A stretch of DNA of 30,570 bases from Mnemiopsis leidyi (GCA_000226015.1 JH152797.1:48129-78698); one strand, 5' to 3'. Positions 1 through 13,200 are shown, counted from the stretch's first letter. Program-made: numbers and translations. The notes: generated by a model not told the origin, from the letters alone.

Positions 1-1
1 A

Positions 2-214
2 TTAAATCTAAATATTTTTAAATCTAATCTTGAGATGTTTAAGGGCAGAACTAAAGCTTTAGGAATTTATGGTAGTGGGCACTTTTGGGATATTTCTGAT
101 GATGTCTTAAATCGTATCGAAAGTGGAAACTATTTAGAGAATAAGATGAGACATAATAGCTTTCTCAAAGATAACCCTTTTGTAGCTAGAAAAAGATTTA
201 TTAACATTAATTAG
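2..214 (+). CDS. 3' end of an unrecognised ORF, possibly transposon-derived
   Basis: An open frame enters from the left window edge and stops at a TAG at 212-214, giving 70 residues. The readable part includes GIYGSGHFWDISDDVLNRI and ends NPFVARKRFININ. It is charged and soluble with no membrane segment. I do not recognise the family. A TTTA-rich stretch follows it (about 317-345), as 3' tails of LINE elements often show, so this may be the C-terminus of a retrotransposon ORF, but that is inference. It could also be the last exon of a host gene entering from the left. Confidence 0.35.
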   Translation, partial: LNLNIFKSNLEMFKGRTKALGIYGSGHFWDISDDVLNRIESGNYLENKMRHNSFLKDNPFVARKRFININ

Positions 215-1126
215 GATTTTTTGAATTTTGAATTTTAGTATTTTAGCTTTTAATTGAATTTTAGAGTTTTTAGATACATTTGGAGATTAGTTGTGATGAT
301 GCTGGCATCATTATTTGTTATTTATTTATTTATCTATTTATTCTTGTCGGTGTGAAAAACTGTTACTTTTAAAGCACCGAAATTAGACTAAACATTAAAA
401 ATGTCCATTGATTGTATGCAACCGTCCCCTTCCCACTGTGTTAAATTCCAAATCTTATCTTGATAATCTATAATACTAGTGCATGATGTTTGCTCAGGTT
501 CACAGTACCCCGGAACTCACCAGGCAGGAGAGAAGGGTATAGGGTGAGAGAAAATGAACAATGTTTTTATCCTTCGACGGCCATTTCCCTTTATTGTCCT
601 GCTGCGGTATTTGTGGATCTGTGCATCCGTCAAGCCTTAGTAAAGGAGTAAGGACTTGTCAATTCTTTTGAATAAACTGGTCCAGTTCGAAATGGTTATA
701 GTATGATGTATGGGAGAAATATTATCCTGCCACAGTTAATGGGGACGGGGCACACATAGTCCTCATTATCTTGCACTGCCTGCAAGTCGGCAATTATGTG
801 GGCTGAGAGCAGGGCAAGTGCTTGCCCATCGGGAACACTTACGATTTTACTCTTGTCCTTTGGATGTACAATTACTATGCTCAGTGCTGTTCTCTCCGAT
901 TCTTGTAAATTTATTGCTTAATGGTTAGTATACTGAATCTTTTGCACATTCTTGTAAAGGAGAGTGGTTACCTTGCGCCAGCTGCTCTTGCTTCCAGGAA
1001 TGCTTCCTGATGGGCGAGAAGAAGTTTGTATGATTGCAGTGTTGCGAATAAAAATTAAAACTAAACCAACAATATATAAATTACTTTAGCACCAGCCAGC
1101 ATTATCGAAAACTTTCTTTTACTTAA
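215..1126. other. intergenic, AT-rich, no gene seen
   Basis: This stretch begins with T/A-rich sequence containing repeated GAATTTT words (about 220-260) and a TTTA-type simple repeat near 317-345. The rest has no open frame longer than about 60 codons with splice support, and no RNA gene I can recognise. Confidence 0.5.
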
Positions 1127-1134
1127 CTGGTGCC

Positions 1135-1392
1135 CAGCGGCGTAACGCCGGGGGGCGCCGTCATCAGGGGGCGCCAAATCCTAATGAAAAATATGGGACA
1201 ATTTTGCAAGATAAACTGCGCGACTAGCAAAATCGTGTGTTTGGTTTAATAACTTCACTATTTATTTAGATTTTTCGGCCATTTTTTAACAAATTGCTTC
1301 AAGTAAGCCCTTAAACCAGGGGCGCCAATTAGGGGCGCATTTTCATAGCCGAGGGGCGCCATATTGGCTAGACCTTCTACGTTACGCCACTG
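1135..1392. mobile_element. 258-bp hAT-like MITE with 8-bp target duplication
   Basis: The element starts CAGCGGCGTAACG and ends CGTTACGCCACTG, so the terminal inverted repeats match CAGYGGCGTAACG. It is flanked by a perfect 8-bp duplication, CTGGTGCC, at 1127-1134 and 1393-1400. An 8-bp duplication with CA...TG ends is the hallmark of the hAT superfamily. Inside are several copies of GGGGCGCC, which make it much more GC-rich than its surroundings. There is no coding capacity, so it would need a transposase supplied in trans. Confidence 0.85.
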
Positions 1393-1400
1393 CTGGTGCC

Positions 1401-2101
1401 AGATTTCTCAATATCTGTGAAAAGATAATTTTCTGAATTCAGGAGATTGCATGCATGTGCGGTTAGAGACGCCGGTAAAGCTTTCTGCTACATCAGACCA
1501 GGCATCTATGGCGACAGTGTTTCTCCGGCGGCTTGATGCGCGCGCCTGCGGCCCCGAAGCTAGTAATTATGCTACACTTCCTGCTGCGTGCGTCTGCTGG
1601 TACACTGCATTTGGGGTGTGCAGCAGACAACTGTAGCTGTGCTATTGAATTGATATATATTAAATTTTGATTGCTCTGGAAAATAAAAGTTATTGTTTTA
1701 TTAAATTATTGTTTTATGTGTCTGGCTGGAGGTACTTTTTTCACAATTATCTCATCAGCTTAGTGTTTAGATTGGTTTCTGCCTGACTAAATTTGGTTCA
1801 GTGGAATTCCAAATTATGGGTTGGTTCTCAAAGAATGTTTCTACAAAAAATCCTGATGGAGTATTGGTGGGTAATGGAAATTATATATTTGCCGTGTTGT
1901 TATGATTTGTTGATGATGCAACAAGGTGATAATCAGGAAAAGCCATTAAAAATCAATTTCATTATTAGAAATCCCATCAATCCATTTTTCAGATGATATT
2001 ATACATTTGCAATTATCTTAGGTTATATTTTGTGGAACATGTGTCAATTGGCTGATTAGAAGAATTATCCATAAAAAATAAATCGCTTACAATCTTACAT
2101 G
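1401..2101. other. intergenic, no gene seen
   Basis: Two short open frames (1451-1636 and 1793-1996) have no recognisable protein content or splice-site support. I see no RNA gene or repeat. Confidence 0.4.
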
Positions 2102-2103
2102 TA

Positions 2104-2845
2104 CAGTAAACCCTCGATTTACCGGGCCTCTCGGAGAAAGGGTTGAGGCCCGGTAAAAAGAGGGGCCTGGTAAATAGAATTTGACCAAAATATGGCCTAA
2201 TTTTGGCCAAAAATAGTAACTTAAGTTGTTGATAGCTATACGTAAACATAATCGGAATCGTAATTAAATTTCTTGTTAAAAGTGCTTCTTGAGTGATTTA
2301 AAACTGTGAGAATGGATCAAACGTTCTGAATTACATTTTCGATCAGTAATCTCAAGGTCGATCGCTATATTGTGTATGTATGCCATGGTTAAATTACATC
2401 TATCAGTTCACCTGTATGTTAAGGTTATATTACGGTCTCACATGGTGAAGAGATACCATTACCAAAATACCACGTGTGATTGAAAGCTCATATTCCATGG
2501 CCTTGTCCGACTCTTAATCGATCTACGCATCATGCCATTGGTGTATGCAATCACGTCATGCTGATACACACGAATCGTGTGTAACACGATCGTGTGCTAG
2601 ACTGTTGTCAAGCATCTTGTGTATCTTTATCAGGGCAGTATGCCAGGATTGCATGCCTTAATTGGGTACTGAAGGAGCCGTATAATTTAACATGAGAGAT
2701 AACTAACTTTGACATGTGACACGCAAATAAAAGACGGGAAACAATTATCTGCGTGAAAATATTGAAAAATTTCGGGGGAAAGGAAGGAGGCCCGGTAAAT
2801 AGAGGGACCCGGTAAATAGAGACCCGATAAATCGAGGGTTTACTG
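2104..2845. mobile_element. pogo/Tigger-like non-autonomous element, 742 bp
   Basis: The left end is CAGTAAACCCTCGATTTACC and the right end is its near-perfect reverse complement, finishing GAGGGTTTACTG. TA dinucleotides flank both sides (2102-2103 and 2846-2847), the target duplication of Tc1/mariner elements; CAGTNNACCCTCG-type ends are typical of the pogo/Tigger branch. Subterminal words of the form CCCGGTAAATAGAG repeat two or three times at each end and could be transposase binding sites. The interior holds a 17-nt palindrome (ACACACGA-A-TCGTGTGT, about 2566-2582). No transposase frame is visible. Confidence 0.85.
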
Positions 2846-2847
2846 TA

Positions 2848-3360
2848 TAGAGAACTCTAAAAATTATTTGTGTTGTATGTGTTGCAAAGTTTCCAAATTA
2901 CAAACCCTATCTTCAATATTTTTTTAGTCCAGCTTTAGCCTTCAGTGGACAAATACTCTAACATAGTCCACTTGATTTCAATCTCCAAAAACAAAGGTTG
3001 GACAAAAATAATTTGAAAAATAAAAGTTAAACAAATTTACCTTATACCAGATACCTACAACTTTTGTGATTTGAATGTTACTTCTCTCTGTAGACTAAGA
3101 AATGCAATCTTTTAGGGAACTTTTTGCTCGAAATAATAAATCAGAATTGCTATGAGACTAAATAACTACACGCTGCTACTACAAATAAGCTTGTACAACT
3201 TCCAAAATATTCTGTGCGTGGTACGGATATCTTAAGGAGCTGGTGAGTGCCAAGCAGAATGATTCATTATTGCCTGATAGGAAAGTTCTAACTCATTCTG
3301 AATGGAATCGACATAAAACTGATATTCTCCAAGATTAAATTCCAAGATAAATTCTGTACC
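2848..3360. other. intergenic, no gene seen
   Basis: AT-rich sequence between two DNA transposons. I see no open frame, RNA gene or repeat that I can support. Confidence 0.4.
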
Positions 3361-3363
3361 TTA

Positions 3364-3649
3364 GGGGTTGTTCACACATGACATCATCACCTAGGGGGAG
3401 GGGTTTTCCGAATGATGACGATTGATAAGGAGGGGAGGGGGGTTTGGTCAATTTCAAAAATGACGACGAATTAAAATACCAAAAATCAAAGTTTTTTTTA
3501 CATGAAGTAGGGGGGTTTCAACTGTGATGATATCATTATGGTAATTTACCTCACATTTAGGGGGGTTTTGTCATGATGATGATTGATGACAGGGGGGAAG
3601 GGGAGTAAAAATTACTGAAAATTTGCTGACATCATAAGTGAAAGACCTC
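3364..3649. mobile_element. 286-bp Harbinger-like MITE
   Basis: The left end reads GGGGTTGTTCACACATGACATC and the reverse complement of the right end reads GAGGTCTTTCACTTATGATG, an imperfect terminal inverted repeat. TTA flanks both ends (3361-3363 and 3650-3652), as expected of PIF/Harbinger elements. The interior is dominated by G-runs and (GATGA)-type words. It has no coding capacity. The superfamily call rests on a 3-bp duplication only. Confidence 0.55.
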
Positions 3650-3652
3650 TTA

Positions 3653-4205
3653 ACTGCCTGCTTAGAAGAGAGTTCCAACCCTAGTCTTTGGTGTGTGGAA
3701 GTACCACCACACTACCTGGGAGACTGAGTAAAAATTATGAAAATTTGAGACACCTTGCCACAAATGGAGTTCTCCATAATCTCTACAAAATAAAAAGTTC
3801 AGCATTATCCATACTGTGCAATGTTTCTGTTATTGCCCAAGTTTGCCTTCACATTCATTTACAACCAGGCATAGCAAAGCTAGTTCACTCACCTATGATC
3901 AAATCAGTGTCAAATCACTATTATTCAAAGTTTTTTGCTTTTTTGTAAAGATATCTATTTTAAAGTAATATCATATTAAAAATGGCACCATTTTTATTAA
4001 TGTCCCAATCACCCAAAACTTCTTAATTTTGGAAATGTTTTTAGTACGAAGAAGTAACTGAAATGGAAAAAATTCCTTGTTACACCTTCCCTGTGCCTCT
4101 GTAGATTTGATATTGTAATGTGATTATAATATATAGAAAGATAACTCAAAATGATTACAGAATTTCATGATTAACTGTTCCTGATCAAAGTTTATTTGCA
4201 CTTAA
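3653..4205. promoter_or_regulatory. upstream region of GPX4 first exon A
   Basis: This AT-rich stretch precedes the first possible GPX4 start codon. A promoter for the mitochondrial transcript should lie here, but I see no convincing TATA box or known operator. Confidence 0.25.
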
Positions 4206-4271
4206 ATGAGGCGATTGGGTAATGCTATCGGATTTTTGTCAGCCTCAGGAGCAGCAGCTGTTGGATCACAG
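4206..4271 (+). CDS. GPX4: GPX4 alternative first exon A, mitochondrial presequence
   Basis: Encodes 22 residues, [20 protein letters not shown] then SQ, followed by the donor CAG|GTAAGT. It has two arginines, no acidic residue and alanine/serine-rich amphipathic content, which is what a mitochondrial targeting peptide looks like. The exon ends in phase 0 and so joins the common exon at 9973 in frame. Use of this exon is inferred from phase and composition; transcript evidence is not available here. Confidence 0.65.
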
Positions 4272-7200
4272 GTAAGTTTATCAAAATTAGACTCAATACT
4301 CAACATTACCATTGTTCTGGACTTAAAGACCTGTAAATGCAGACAATTATCTGTTGCCAGGCCAGAAAATGATACTTTTTTGGTATTAGAAAATAACTTT
4401 TACCTGGTGCAGCAATGATGGTATTCACCAAGGCTTTATGATAGTATGGAGATATAAACTTTGAATATTTAAACTTAACCATATGTGTTTCTGAAGAACG
4501 GAAAAAGTGCAAAACAGAATTTGTTTTTTTTAAAATCTTTTTCTAATTGTAACTGCATTATTGTGCTAGTGTTAATCCAACAGTGCAACCATATCTTGTG
4601 GTGAAGGCAACCTACAAAGAAAGTTAGTTTTGCAAATTGTTAAGCTGAATATTATTTCGTTTTAGGGACGAATCTTGAGTAAGAGGCTTCATGTGGTATG
4701 CAATGAATGACTCAATGTTTAACCTTTCAGTTTTTGAATTGCAAATTAAAGTATGTTGCAGTGATACTCACAGTTGGCCTTACTTATGTGATTTTCAAAG
4801 ATACTTTTCAAAGCCCTAGTAGCCTTGTGAGTAAACTTTTGGGTTGCATTATAACCTTTGACATATAACATTTTGTTCAACATGTTGCTATACCAAGACT
4901 GTAGCCATATTAAGGCTGACCAGCTGTTCAGTGAATGATCGGTTATTATTATTGGAAGCATGCCATTACTTTCTGAAGTTACTTCAGTTCTAATGATAAT
5001 TAAAATGGATAAAGCAGTAGAACACTTGAGAAAGAACAAAAGTTCGTATGTTAAATATGAGTTAGTAACGTTAGTCCCTTCCTCTTGAATAAGTGCTCAG
5101 CAAGGTTCATACAACTTTTCAAGTTTGTGTAATAACATTATTTCTGCTTGTGATCTGAAGTAATGCTTTGTGTTAATTATCATCTCCTTTCCTCCTTTGG
5201 TGTGCAGAGTCCCTGAAGTTAGTCAAGAATAATCACAAATATTTAGATCTGGACATTCAGAAACGATCTCTACTCCTGTCGACTCGAAAAAGGCCTGGGT
5301 CTCTCTGCATAATGCAATGAAGCCTTATTAATTTGTAGAATGATATTTTTTCCACCCAGCCAGCCGCCAAGCAGCCTTAAAAATTAGTAGGTGGGTACTG
5401 GGTAGGAATCGGGAGATATGTGTGGTATACAGTGGGGTTAGCGGGATGGTCGTCCGTGGTGCATGGTTAGTTTGTTTTTAATTCAATGCGCTGCACATCA
5501 CTGTAGACTGATTAAATTTAATAAATGAGATCGTGAGTGTGGGATTGATTAATGATTGGTCTTGCGATTTGGGACATGGAATTTAAGTGTTTGTTTGTAT
5601 GATGGAACTGACAACAAAAATAAAAAGCATAGTCGGCTAAAATATTTTATCAAACACAAAAAGTCACTAATAATCACAATAACTGATTTGGACGGAGCAA
5701 AATGTGCATTGTGATATCAGCGACAAAGTTGTTTGTTAACTTTAATCACTCTTCGTGAATGATGAAATCTGACTTATATAAACTAAGGAATAGGGGTGAT
5801 TTTTGCGAATTTTCCCATTGTAGAATATGAAGCTTAATGAAGTTATTAGTTGTACCATATACAATAGGATATTAAAGGTTCTAAATGATAATGAATGAAT
5901 GTCAAATGGATTACTGGCTGCACAGTGCTTGCTATACATCATTTAAAGCTCAATTCAGACATTTGGCAAAAATTCACTCGAATGCCTACAGCATATTGCG
6001 ACACAGATCAAATCGTCGACAAAACGAAGAAATAGCAAATCGAACTAACAAACAAGCGCAAGAGTTTCAGCGCGCACAATTTTCATTTTACAATGCACGT
6101 GACATGTCAATTTTATTAACATGGCGCTTGTTAATTCGTTAGGTATCAATGCAATAGCTGAGGCCTAAAATCTCTGCAAACGAGTGGCGAGTGTAATATT
6201 ATTATTCATCATTCTCCAATTAGATTTTAACAGCTCCGGCTGGGTGGGAATATATCGCCGAAATTCTTGTTGAATGCCATATTTTACTTCTAAGTTGTTT
6301 TTTCTTTCAAAACATGGACAGATAATTTGTCGAATACAAAAATGGGTCTACGGTTTAAGTTTAAATCGATTTGTGCAAGCCTTACTATTATATTTAGACT
6401 TAAAAAGTATATCTGTTTCCTGCTTGGAAACTAGTTTCAGTTTTTGAAGCATTATTCCAGATTCTTCTCATCATAACTAATTACTAAAGTTCAATATACC
6501 TCACCATATTGCATAATGAGGTCTTTTGAAAGTAAAACTAAATATTTTTGTAACTTGTTGCACAATGAATGCCCAAACATTTTCTTCCCACGTGGCTGCA
6601 CAGAGCATTCAAAAAATCCCATTAGATAAGCTATTCATGTTCAAGAAGCGGTTTGGTGAACCAGCCAACAGCTGCAGTGGTGCAACCACCTCCTGTGGTG
6701 GTGGTGCAGCATCCGGCTGTGATGGGGGTGGGGTAGAAATTAAAGAGCCGCCCGCCTCTCCTCGCACGAAAAAAGAATTGCTTGCTAAAGTGAGTTTTGA
6801 TGCTTTTGCAGTGCTTGTCGCAACTGTTTGTGTGAATTGCCATGGGTTTGCTGTTTAGTTTACAGTGAAGTTGAAGTCGTGTGACTGCTGCAACTGACCT
6901 GCTATTTTGTAAACTTTAAGCTATGGTATTGTGTGCTTCCTTTTTGTCTCCTAAGTGAGTGAAAATATCCTAAATGTTGTTTACGACAGTGAAAGTTACA
7001 AAAATGTGTTTCATAGGTTCTTGGAATTTATCACGTTCTCTTCCATTCAGAACGCTCTTACTTGTCACGACTGCTCTATGGTCAGTGTGTGAATTTTCAA
7101 TATTCTTTGCGGGCTTAAATTTCAACAAACTAATACTTTGAGTAGTATAAGTTCTAACAGTTATCAATGGGAAAAAAAAGATCCAATCGGTTACTGTAGT

Positions 7201-10200
7201 AAAGACAAACGTTACTACTTAGTTGGCTTTGCTTACATCATCTACAATAACGATTTTCACTAAACTATTACCGTTCTTTAAAAGTAGCCGTGAGTTGTTC
7301 ACTATCTGCGATGCAGTTTATAATAAATCTTGATGAGTCCTGTTGTAGAATATATAGCCATGGCCCACGTTCGATGGAGCAATAAGTTTATTAATGTACA
7401 AAATTTATTGTTTTAAATATGTTCATCATAACGTTTTTCCGATTTTTTCCGATTTTTACAATGACCACAATGATCTAAGCTATGTTATGATAAAGATTTC
7501 ATCATTTTATAAAGGAAGTAAATTACTTACATATCCCAATTTATTTTTTTTCTCGAGTCGCGTGAAATTTCCCCCCTTTGACATTTCGCCTTAGTTTCAC
7601 ATTTAAGCCTCGTCAATGAACCGGTCATGGCCTCCTTATTCCGAAATCCGAAGTTAGTATGCTCTTTCTTGTCAGAAATTCGAGGCAGTCTGTTTGATCA
7701 TTAACCATCTAACTGCGTTTATTACAGAATGTAAGCTGCCCTTACAGACATTGTAATCGCTTCGTATAACATTTAAGGTGCTCCACAACCCTTTAGATAT
7801 GTCTCGTCAAAAATCTTAGAAATTGTCGTTAACGTATCATGCCATGTCACATGCTTTTTCTTTGGCAAGTTTTATCTCCCCTATCTAAAAACGTTGTAAC
7901 CAACATTGATATATTCTTTCCTAATTTAATTGTGAAATTTGAGAGGTGCCCTTATTCTTCAGAAACCAAATAAAATAGATGAACACAGCACCTGTGAGCC
8001 AATATTGTTCGGCCGAGTTTTTTTTATAAAAGTAGTTTTACTACATTATATTATCGTAGGCTTGATCCTGATCGTACGTATAAGATAAAACTTAAATAGG
8101 TACTGACTATATTGTACAATTTCTGTTTCATTATCACAGCCCATCAAACTCACCTATATTCGATTTACTGCCCCTGATAAGGACTGATAAGAAGTTAATT
8201 CTGCGTTGTGATATGACGTCACATTTTCCTTTATTTCACCAGTCTGTTAGTGATTTGCTTTAGTTCTGTTAGCTGCGATTTCGGGTGGTTTTTACAATGC
8301 AGACGTTCTGGATGTGGCTGCTGGCGGCCACTTCTCAGGTCATGCAAGATCAGGTATGTACAGGATTAAGCAATTTGGCAGTTAAATCAAGAAGTGTAAA
8401 TTGAATTATTAATTGATGATTGGAGATTTTGTATCTAAATCTGTAACTCAATACTTCATTACTCAGTGTCCTGTTTTTTCATTTCTTCGTTTCGTATATT
8501 TGTGTATGTGAATTATCGAATTAAGTCTGTTGCCATAGAACTACGCAAACTCTAGATCTATCTGCTCAAGTACCACTACTACTGAAGTGGTACATCTAGT
8601 TACGGGTAGTGTGATGGGCTCTGGTGCGAGTAGCGTTATCCATCAGGTAGGGAATGTTGGAGTTCTTGGTTCAGTAAGTAAGTAGGTAATACTTAGCGGC
8701 GTCGTTAGTTTAGTGGGTAGTTATGGGACATAATTTGGACTTCCTTAACTCCATAATCACTGCATCATATTTTGCAGAGGTCATTACATATACATGAAAC
8801 AACGTGGGAATCCTTGGACCGTAGCGTCGTTGATAAAGGAGCCAAATCGTGAGCACAATGATGGAGTGTTGATCTTTTACGATAATTCCGTGGTTTTATG
8901 ATATTTCCGTGGTTTACTCACTTTCAGTTGGTTGCAGTAGTTAGCCTGGACCGTTGTGGTGGTTAGCAAATTAGCATTGTTTTGTTCACTGTGTAGACTT
9001 CATGGCATGTTCAGATGGGTTGCTTAGGAAGTAAGACTAATGAATCAAGCCACTCTCCCGTGAGTAACCGGTCAAAGTAGTGCGCATTGTTAGTGTTAGA
9101 CTATCAGGTTTTGTGTGTACGTTACACTGGTACTAATAGTACAACGTAAAGGTAGAAATCTTCATTATCAAAGCAACTGGTGACATTCTGAATTGTAATT
9201 ATACACGTCACATCATTGAATCACATTTTATACGTTCTTTTATTCTTTTAACAGTGAGTCTAACAGCATATAATAAAGATTATAATTTATAGTAAAGATT
9301 GTGTTACTGACTATCCATTAGTCAGTTTATCCGAGTAACGTTTTAGAATTTCATACATTTCCCTTTTTCAAGTTAGTTCTACTCTTTTACTGTTGTGTCG
9401 GTGTACACTGTACAGAGTAGAAAACCGTGTGTGGTGATGGTATGTAAATTTAACGACATTAGACTGGTCAGTAGTGTATTCTTGTATTTAGTTCACGTGT
9501 TCTAGCAGTTAGAAGTGCCTCCCCATCGTTAGTAAGTCACGATCTGTACCCACAGCAACCAGCTACTTTGGTAGATATCGATAAAACACAACAGTCCTGA
9601 CTAATAACTATCATGTGTGATAATATCCTGTAGAGTGGGGCTGAATGTTTTATTAAGGCCGAATGTTAAAAATATTGCTCTATCGAAATCGAATCACTGC
9701 AACTGTGTTAGTCGCTGCTGTCACTCTTTTAAACTTTACTTTATTGTGTGTAAACTTGTGAAGCAAACATCGGGTTTTCTTATGGGGCTGTGTTCGTGAT
9801 ATTTGATTTGTCTTACTGCTCCAGTGCGCTGTGTGTAATTTATTGAATTATGCTATTTCTTTAGCCCTTAATATCTGATTGAACGCAAACAATCTCGACA
9901 AAATCAAGTTTAAAGTTTCAGCCAACAAATCACAATTGGGATACCACTCTCAACTAACAATATTTTTTTCAGTATTCGAGTGTGTTCGACTTTGAAGCTG
10001 TAGATATCCATGAACAAAATCAGCAACTCTCCAAATACAAGTAAAGATTTTATTTGATCCTGAAGTTTAGAGCAATCCTTTATTAAGGAAACTCTTCCTT
10101 GTTATGCAACCATGCCATCCCCAGCTATTATGAATAACTTTGTGAGAAGAATTTCGCCACAGTTTTAATAGGTAAATGAGATCATCATGATACGCTATAA

Positions 10201-13200
10201 TACTCCCGACATTGTGACACCACTTCCCGTTCAGGGGGAACGTCACCTTGGTGGTAAATGTGGCCTCCTACTGAGGTCTGACCCCACTCAACTACGAACA
10301 ACTACAGCAAATCAACGAGAAGTATTACGATCAGGGATTGAGGATTTTAGGATTTCCTTGCAACCAATTTGGAAACCAGGTCTGTATTGCGATAAATGTT
10401 GTACTCGCACTATGAGCTGTTTAACTTGCGTGTATAAAAGATTTGGGTTTTGGTACTTCCTTCTTGTGTTTATTGTATAGGTTAATTACATGGAGTTTAA
10501 TGTGAGCGTGGGGCTTTTCTATTCTGCAATTAATGTGTAATTGAAAATTGGTAACATGTGAATTTGTATTTTCAAGAGTCTCATTATTCACCTTGTTCAA
10601 TCTGTTTGAAAAGGTAAAAACAATGAAAAATCGTTCACAAAAAAAGTTAAGTAGTACTGTTATGAAATCATATTAAAGGAATGATCCTTAGGATCTTGCT
10701 GAATTGCACAGCTTTCGTCTCGTGAACTTTAAACACTAGGAAATATTTCCTAGTTGTTTACTAGTCCCAAGATGGAAGTACGGTGTTTAACTATGCCCGT
10801 TTACCGGTTTAGCCTTATCTGGTCCCCTGCTACATGGCTTGTAAACAGGGATCGCCAGTTAAGGGCGGTTCGTGTAGGTTGACACCGTGCTTTCAGCTAT
10901 ACAATACATAACTCTGCATTTTTATTGTGACGCAGTTCATTAGATCGTATAGTTTCTTAAAGTTATAAAGATAACCACTTGATAAGTTTCATTTTTTATA
11001 AAGATCCGTGTGTACTATTGGTTGAATTAATGTGACTAACCACTGCTATGTTGCGAGTTTGTTGTATTATGTACTTTAACTTAAGTGTAATCAGTAATCA
11101 GTAGCTGTATAATTAGCTGGTAATGTTAACTGAAATGCGGTTTCACTTCTCAGGAGCCGGGAACAGATGAAGATATTATCGAGTTTATCAAGAAGTACAA
11201 CGTTACTTTCGACATGTTCCACAAGATCAATGTTAACGGTGCTAACGCTATCCCTCTCTATAAGGTAATGTTCAACCAGATCACGTGACCCTAACTCATC
11301 ATTTATTTTGCTACTTCACTTTTAAGCTACCACTGTTGACTGTTGACACCCTAGGTCCCTAGATCAAGGTCTTGATTTTTCGATACCTACCCCAGTGATG
11401 CAATGTTTTACACTTTTTGTGTAAGCTAGATTATTTACAACTGTCTTAAAAGTGAAAATCCCACTTTCCAGACAGTTTTTATAGAACAAATAACAATTGG
11501 TTTTAATTACCATCGAACTTTAACGTTTTTCCGTGTCTGCTGTCTCTCTGATTGCGTTTTAACAGCGTCTTATTTTACAGCACTTCTAGCAGGTTCAGGT
11601 GGAAAAAAGTTTATTTGCTTCGAGTGGGTGGTCGTTTCTTAAATTGTGTGCACGAGTATTAATTCTAGTTTTTGGAAATTTGTTGTTCTTATTCTCAAAA
11701 CAGCTAGAACTTCCTTAGACCTTAACATACATATAGACTCTTCGCACTTCGTTGTGCCTGGCTTCATTTAAACTCCACTCCTTTAAAATATATTGGCATG
11801 TTCATTTCTTTGATGTTAAGCTCTAGAAAAATACATATACACTTGGAAAACATTTTTGTAGTGTTCTTTTCATTCAAAACTGATGTCTGATATACTGCAT
11901 ATGATTCATTTTCAAAAAAGAACTTCCTTTTATCATAGATTTTTAAAAGTTAAAGTAAACTGCAGTCATTTGATTTTCAAGTTGAGTAGTTGGAGGTACT
12001 AGGTCAAATTCGCAGGAATTTAGGGTTTCAGACCTTGACTTAAGGGTTTGTGATAAGAGTGGACAGCTCTTCTTTGTTTCTAAGCTTGCCATCGAACTTC
12101 CTGTTGTTTACTCTTTAAAGCAAACCTGATTGTTATGACCAATATGCACTTTCTCCAAAAGCTTCTGCTTAGACTGAAACACAGCTGCTTTTAATGCTAT
12201 GCCAAACGATTTGATGTGCGCTGTTTTTGGCTAACTTAAAGTGTCTACTTGGTGTATTTAACAGGTTGACAAAAGTTTCAAGAATATCCAACTTTTTAAG
12301 GTAAGCTGAGTGATGTTCCGATAGCATACTACTTGCTTCTGTTGCGGTGAATTGATAAGTTAAAGATAGCTGGATATTTCAATTTCACGCCAATAGATGG
12401 CAGCAAAGATTCTAAGGAAAATATTTTTGAATTTAGTTATTGGAGCCCAATCGGATTAAGCATGCATATCAAAAATTTTAGTACAACCTTTAATCTTCAT
12501 GGTCTGGAAAGTTTTACAGTATTGTCTCACCTCACCAATTCGGGTGAAACTAGGCAACTACTTGATCATATGCTCCTGACTCCTCTAATAACAATATTAT
12601 AAATTTTAACTTCACTTTAATTTCAATGTTGGTCGTAACTTATTGATTTAATTGCAACATAAAAATTATAGAGTTTCTCTGCTTGTGATAGAGTGTAGAC
12701 CTCCTGGTAGTAAAGCAAGCACTGTTTTGTTCTTGGGTTATAAAACTGTGTTCTATATGTAATGTAGTTCTTAGTATCTCATGGAGCCATTACAGACTAA
12801 TAACCAAGCTGTTGCAAACAGACATTAATCGTTAAACAATTTGCTTATTCACTCCTCATTGAGCGTTTGTAAAATGTAAACCCTCAAGTTGAATATGAGA
12901 CGTCCGTCATTGGTAAAGAACAATAAATCTTATATTATATTTTGTAATAATTGAACTTCCGAACATACTAATCACAGCAATAACTTTATCATTTCTAAAC
13001 TCAGAGGCTTCAGACTTCAGATATAAGTAATGTAATGTCCGTGCTATTCTACTCTCCACACGCAAATGAAATATGATACTTCTATATCTGGTTACGTCTG
13101 GAATCTCGAATGTCGATCGTGACAGATTTCTTAGACTGTGGACAGAGTGTTCAGCAATTATACCATATGCTAAAGCCAGGCAACGTTTTACATTATTATA

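Larger units (their letters stand above)
4272..8296 (+). other. GPX4 introns between alternative first exons
   Basis: Apart from exon B (6565-6789) I see no coding exon with homology or splice support. Short frames at 4746-5039, 5742-6142 and 7394-7594 read like noise. Any promoters for exons B and C would lie here. Confidence 0.4.

Noticed and set aside
7394..7594. Aromatic-rich 66-codon frame in a GPX4 intron
   Set aside because: AT-rich composition explains it; no splice support or recognisable domain.
10187..10480. 97-codon frame across the selenocysteine exon
   Set aside because: It is in a different frame from the conserved GPX4 reading and arises because the true frame contains TGA.
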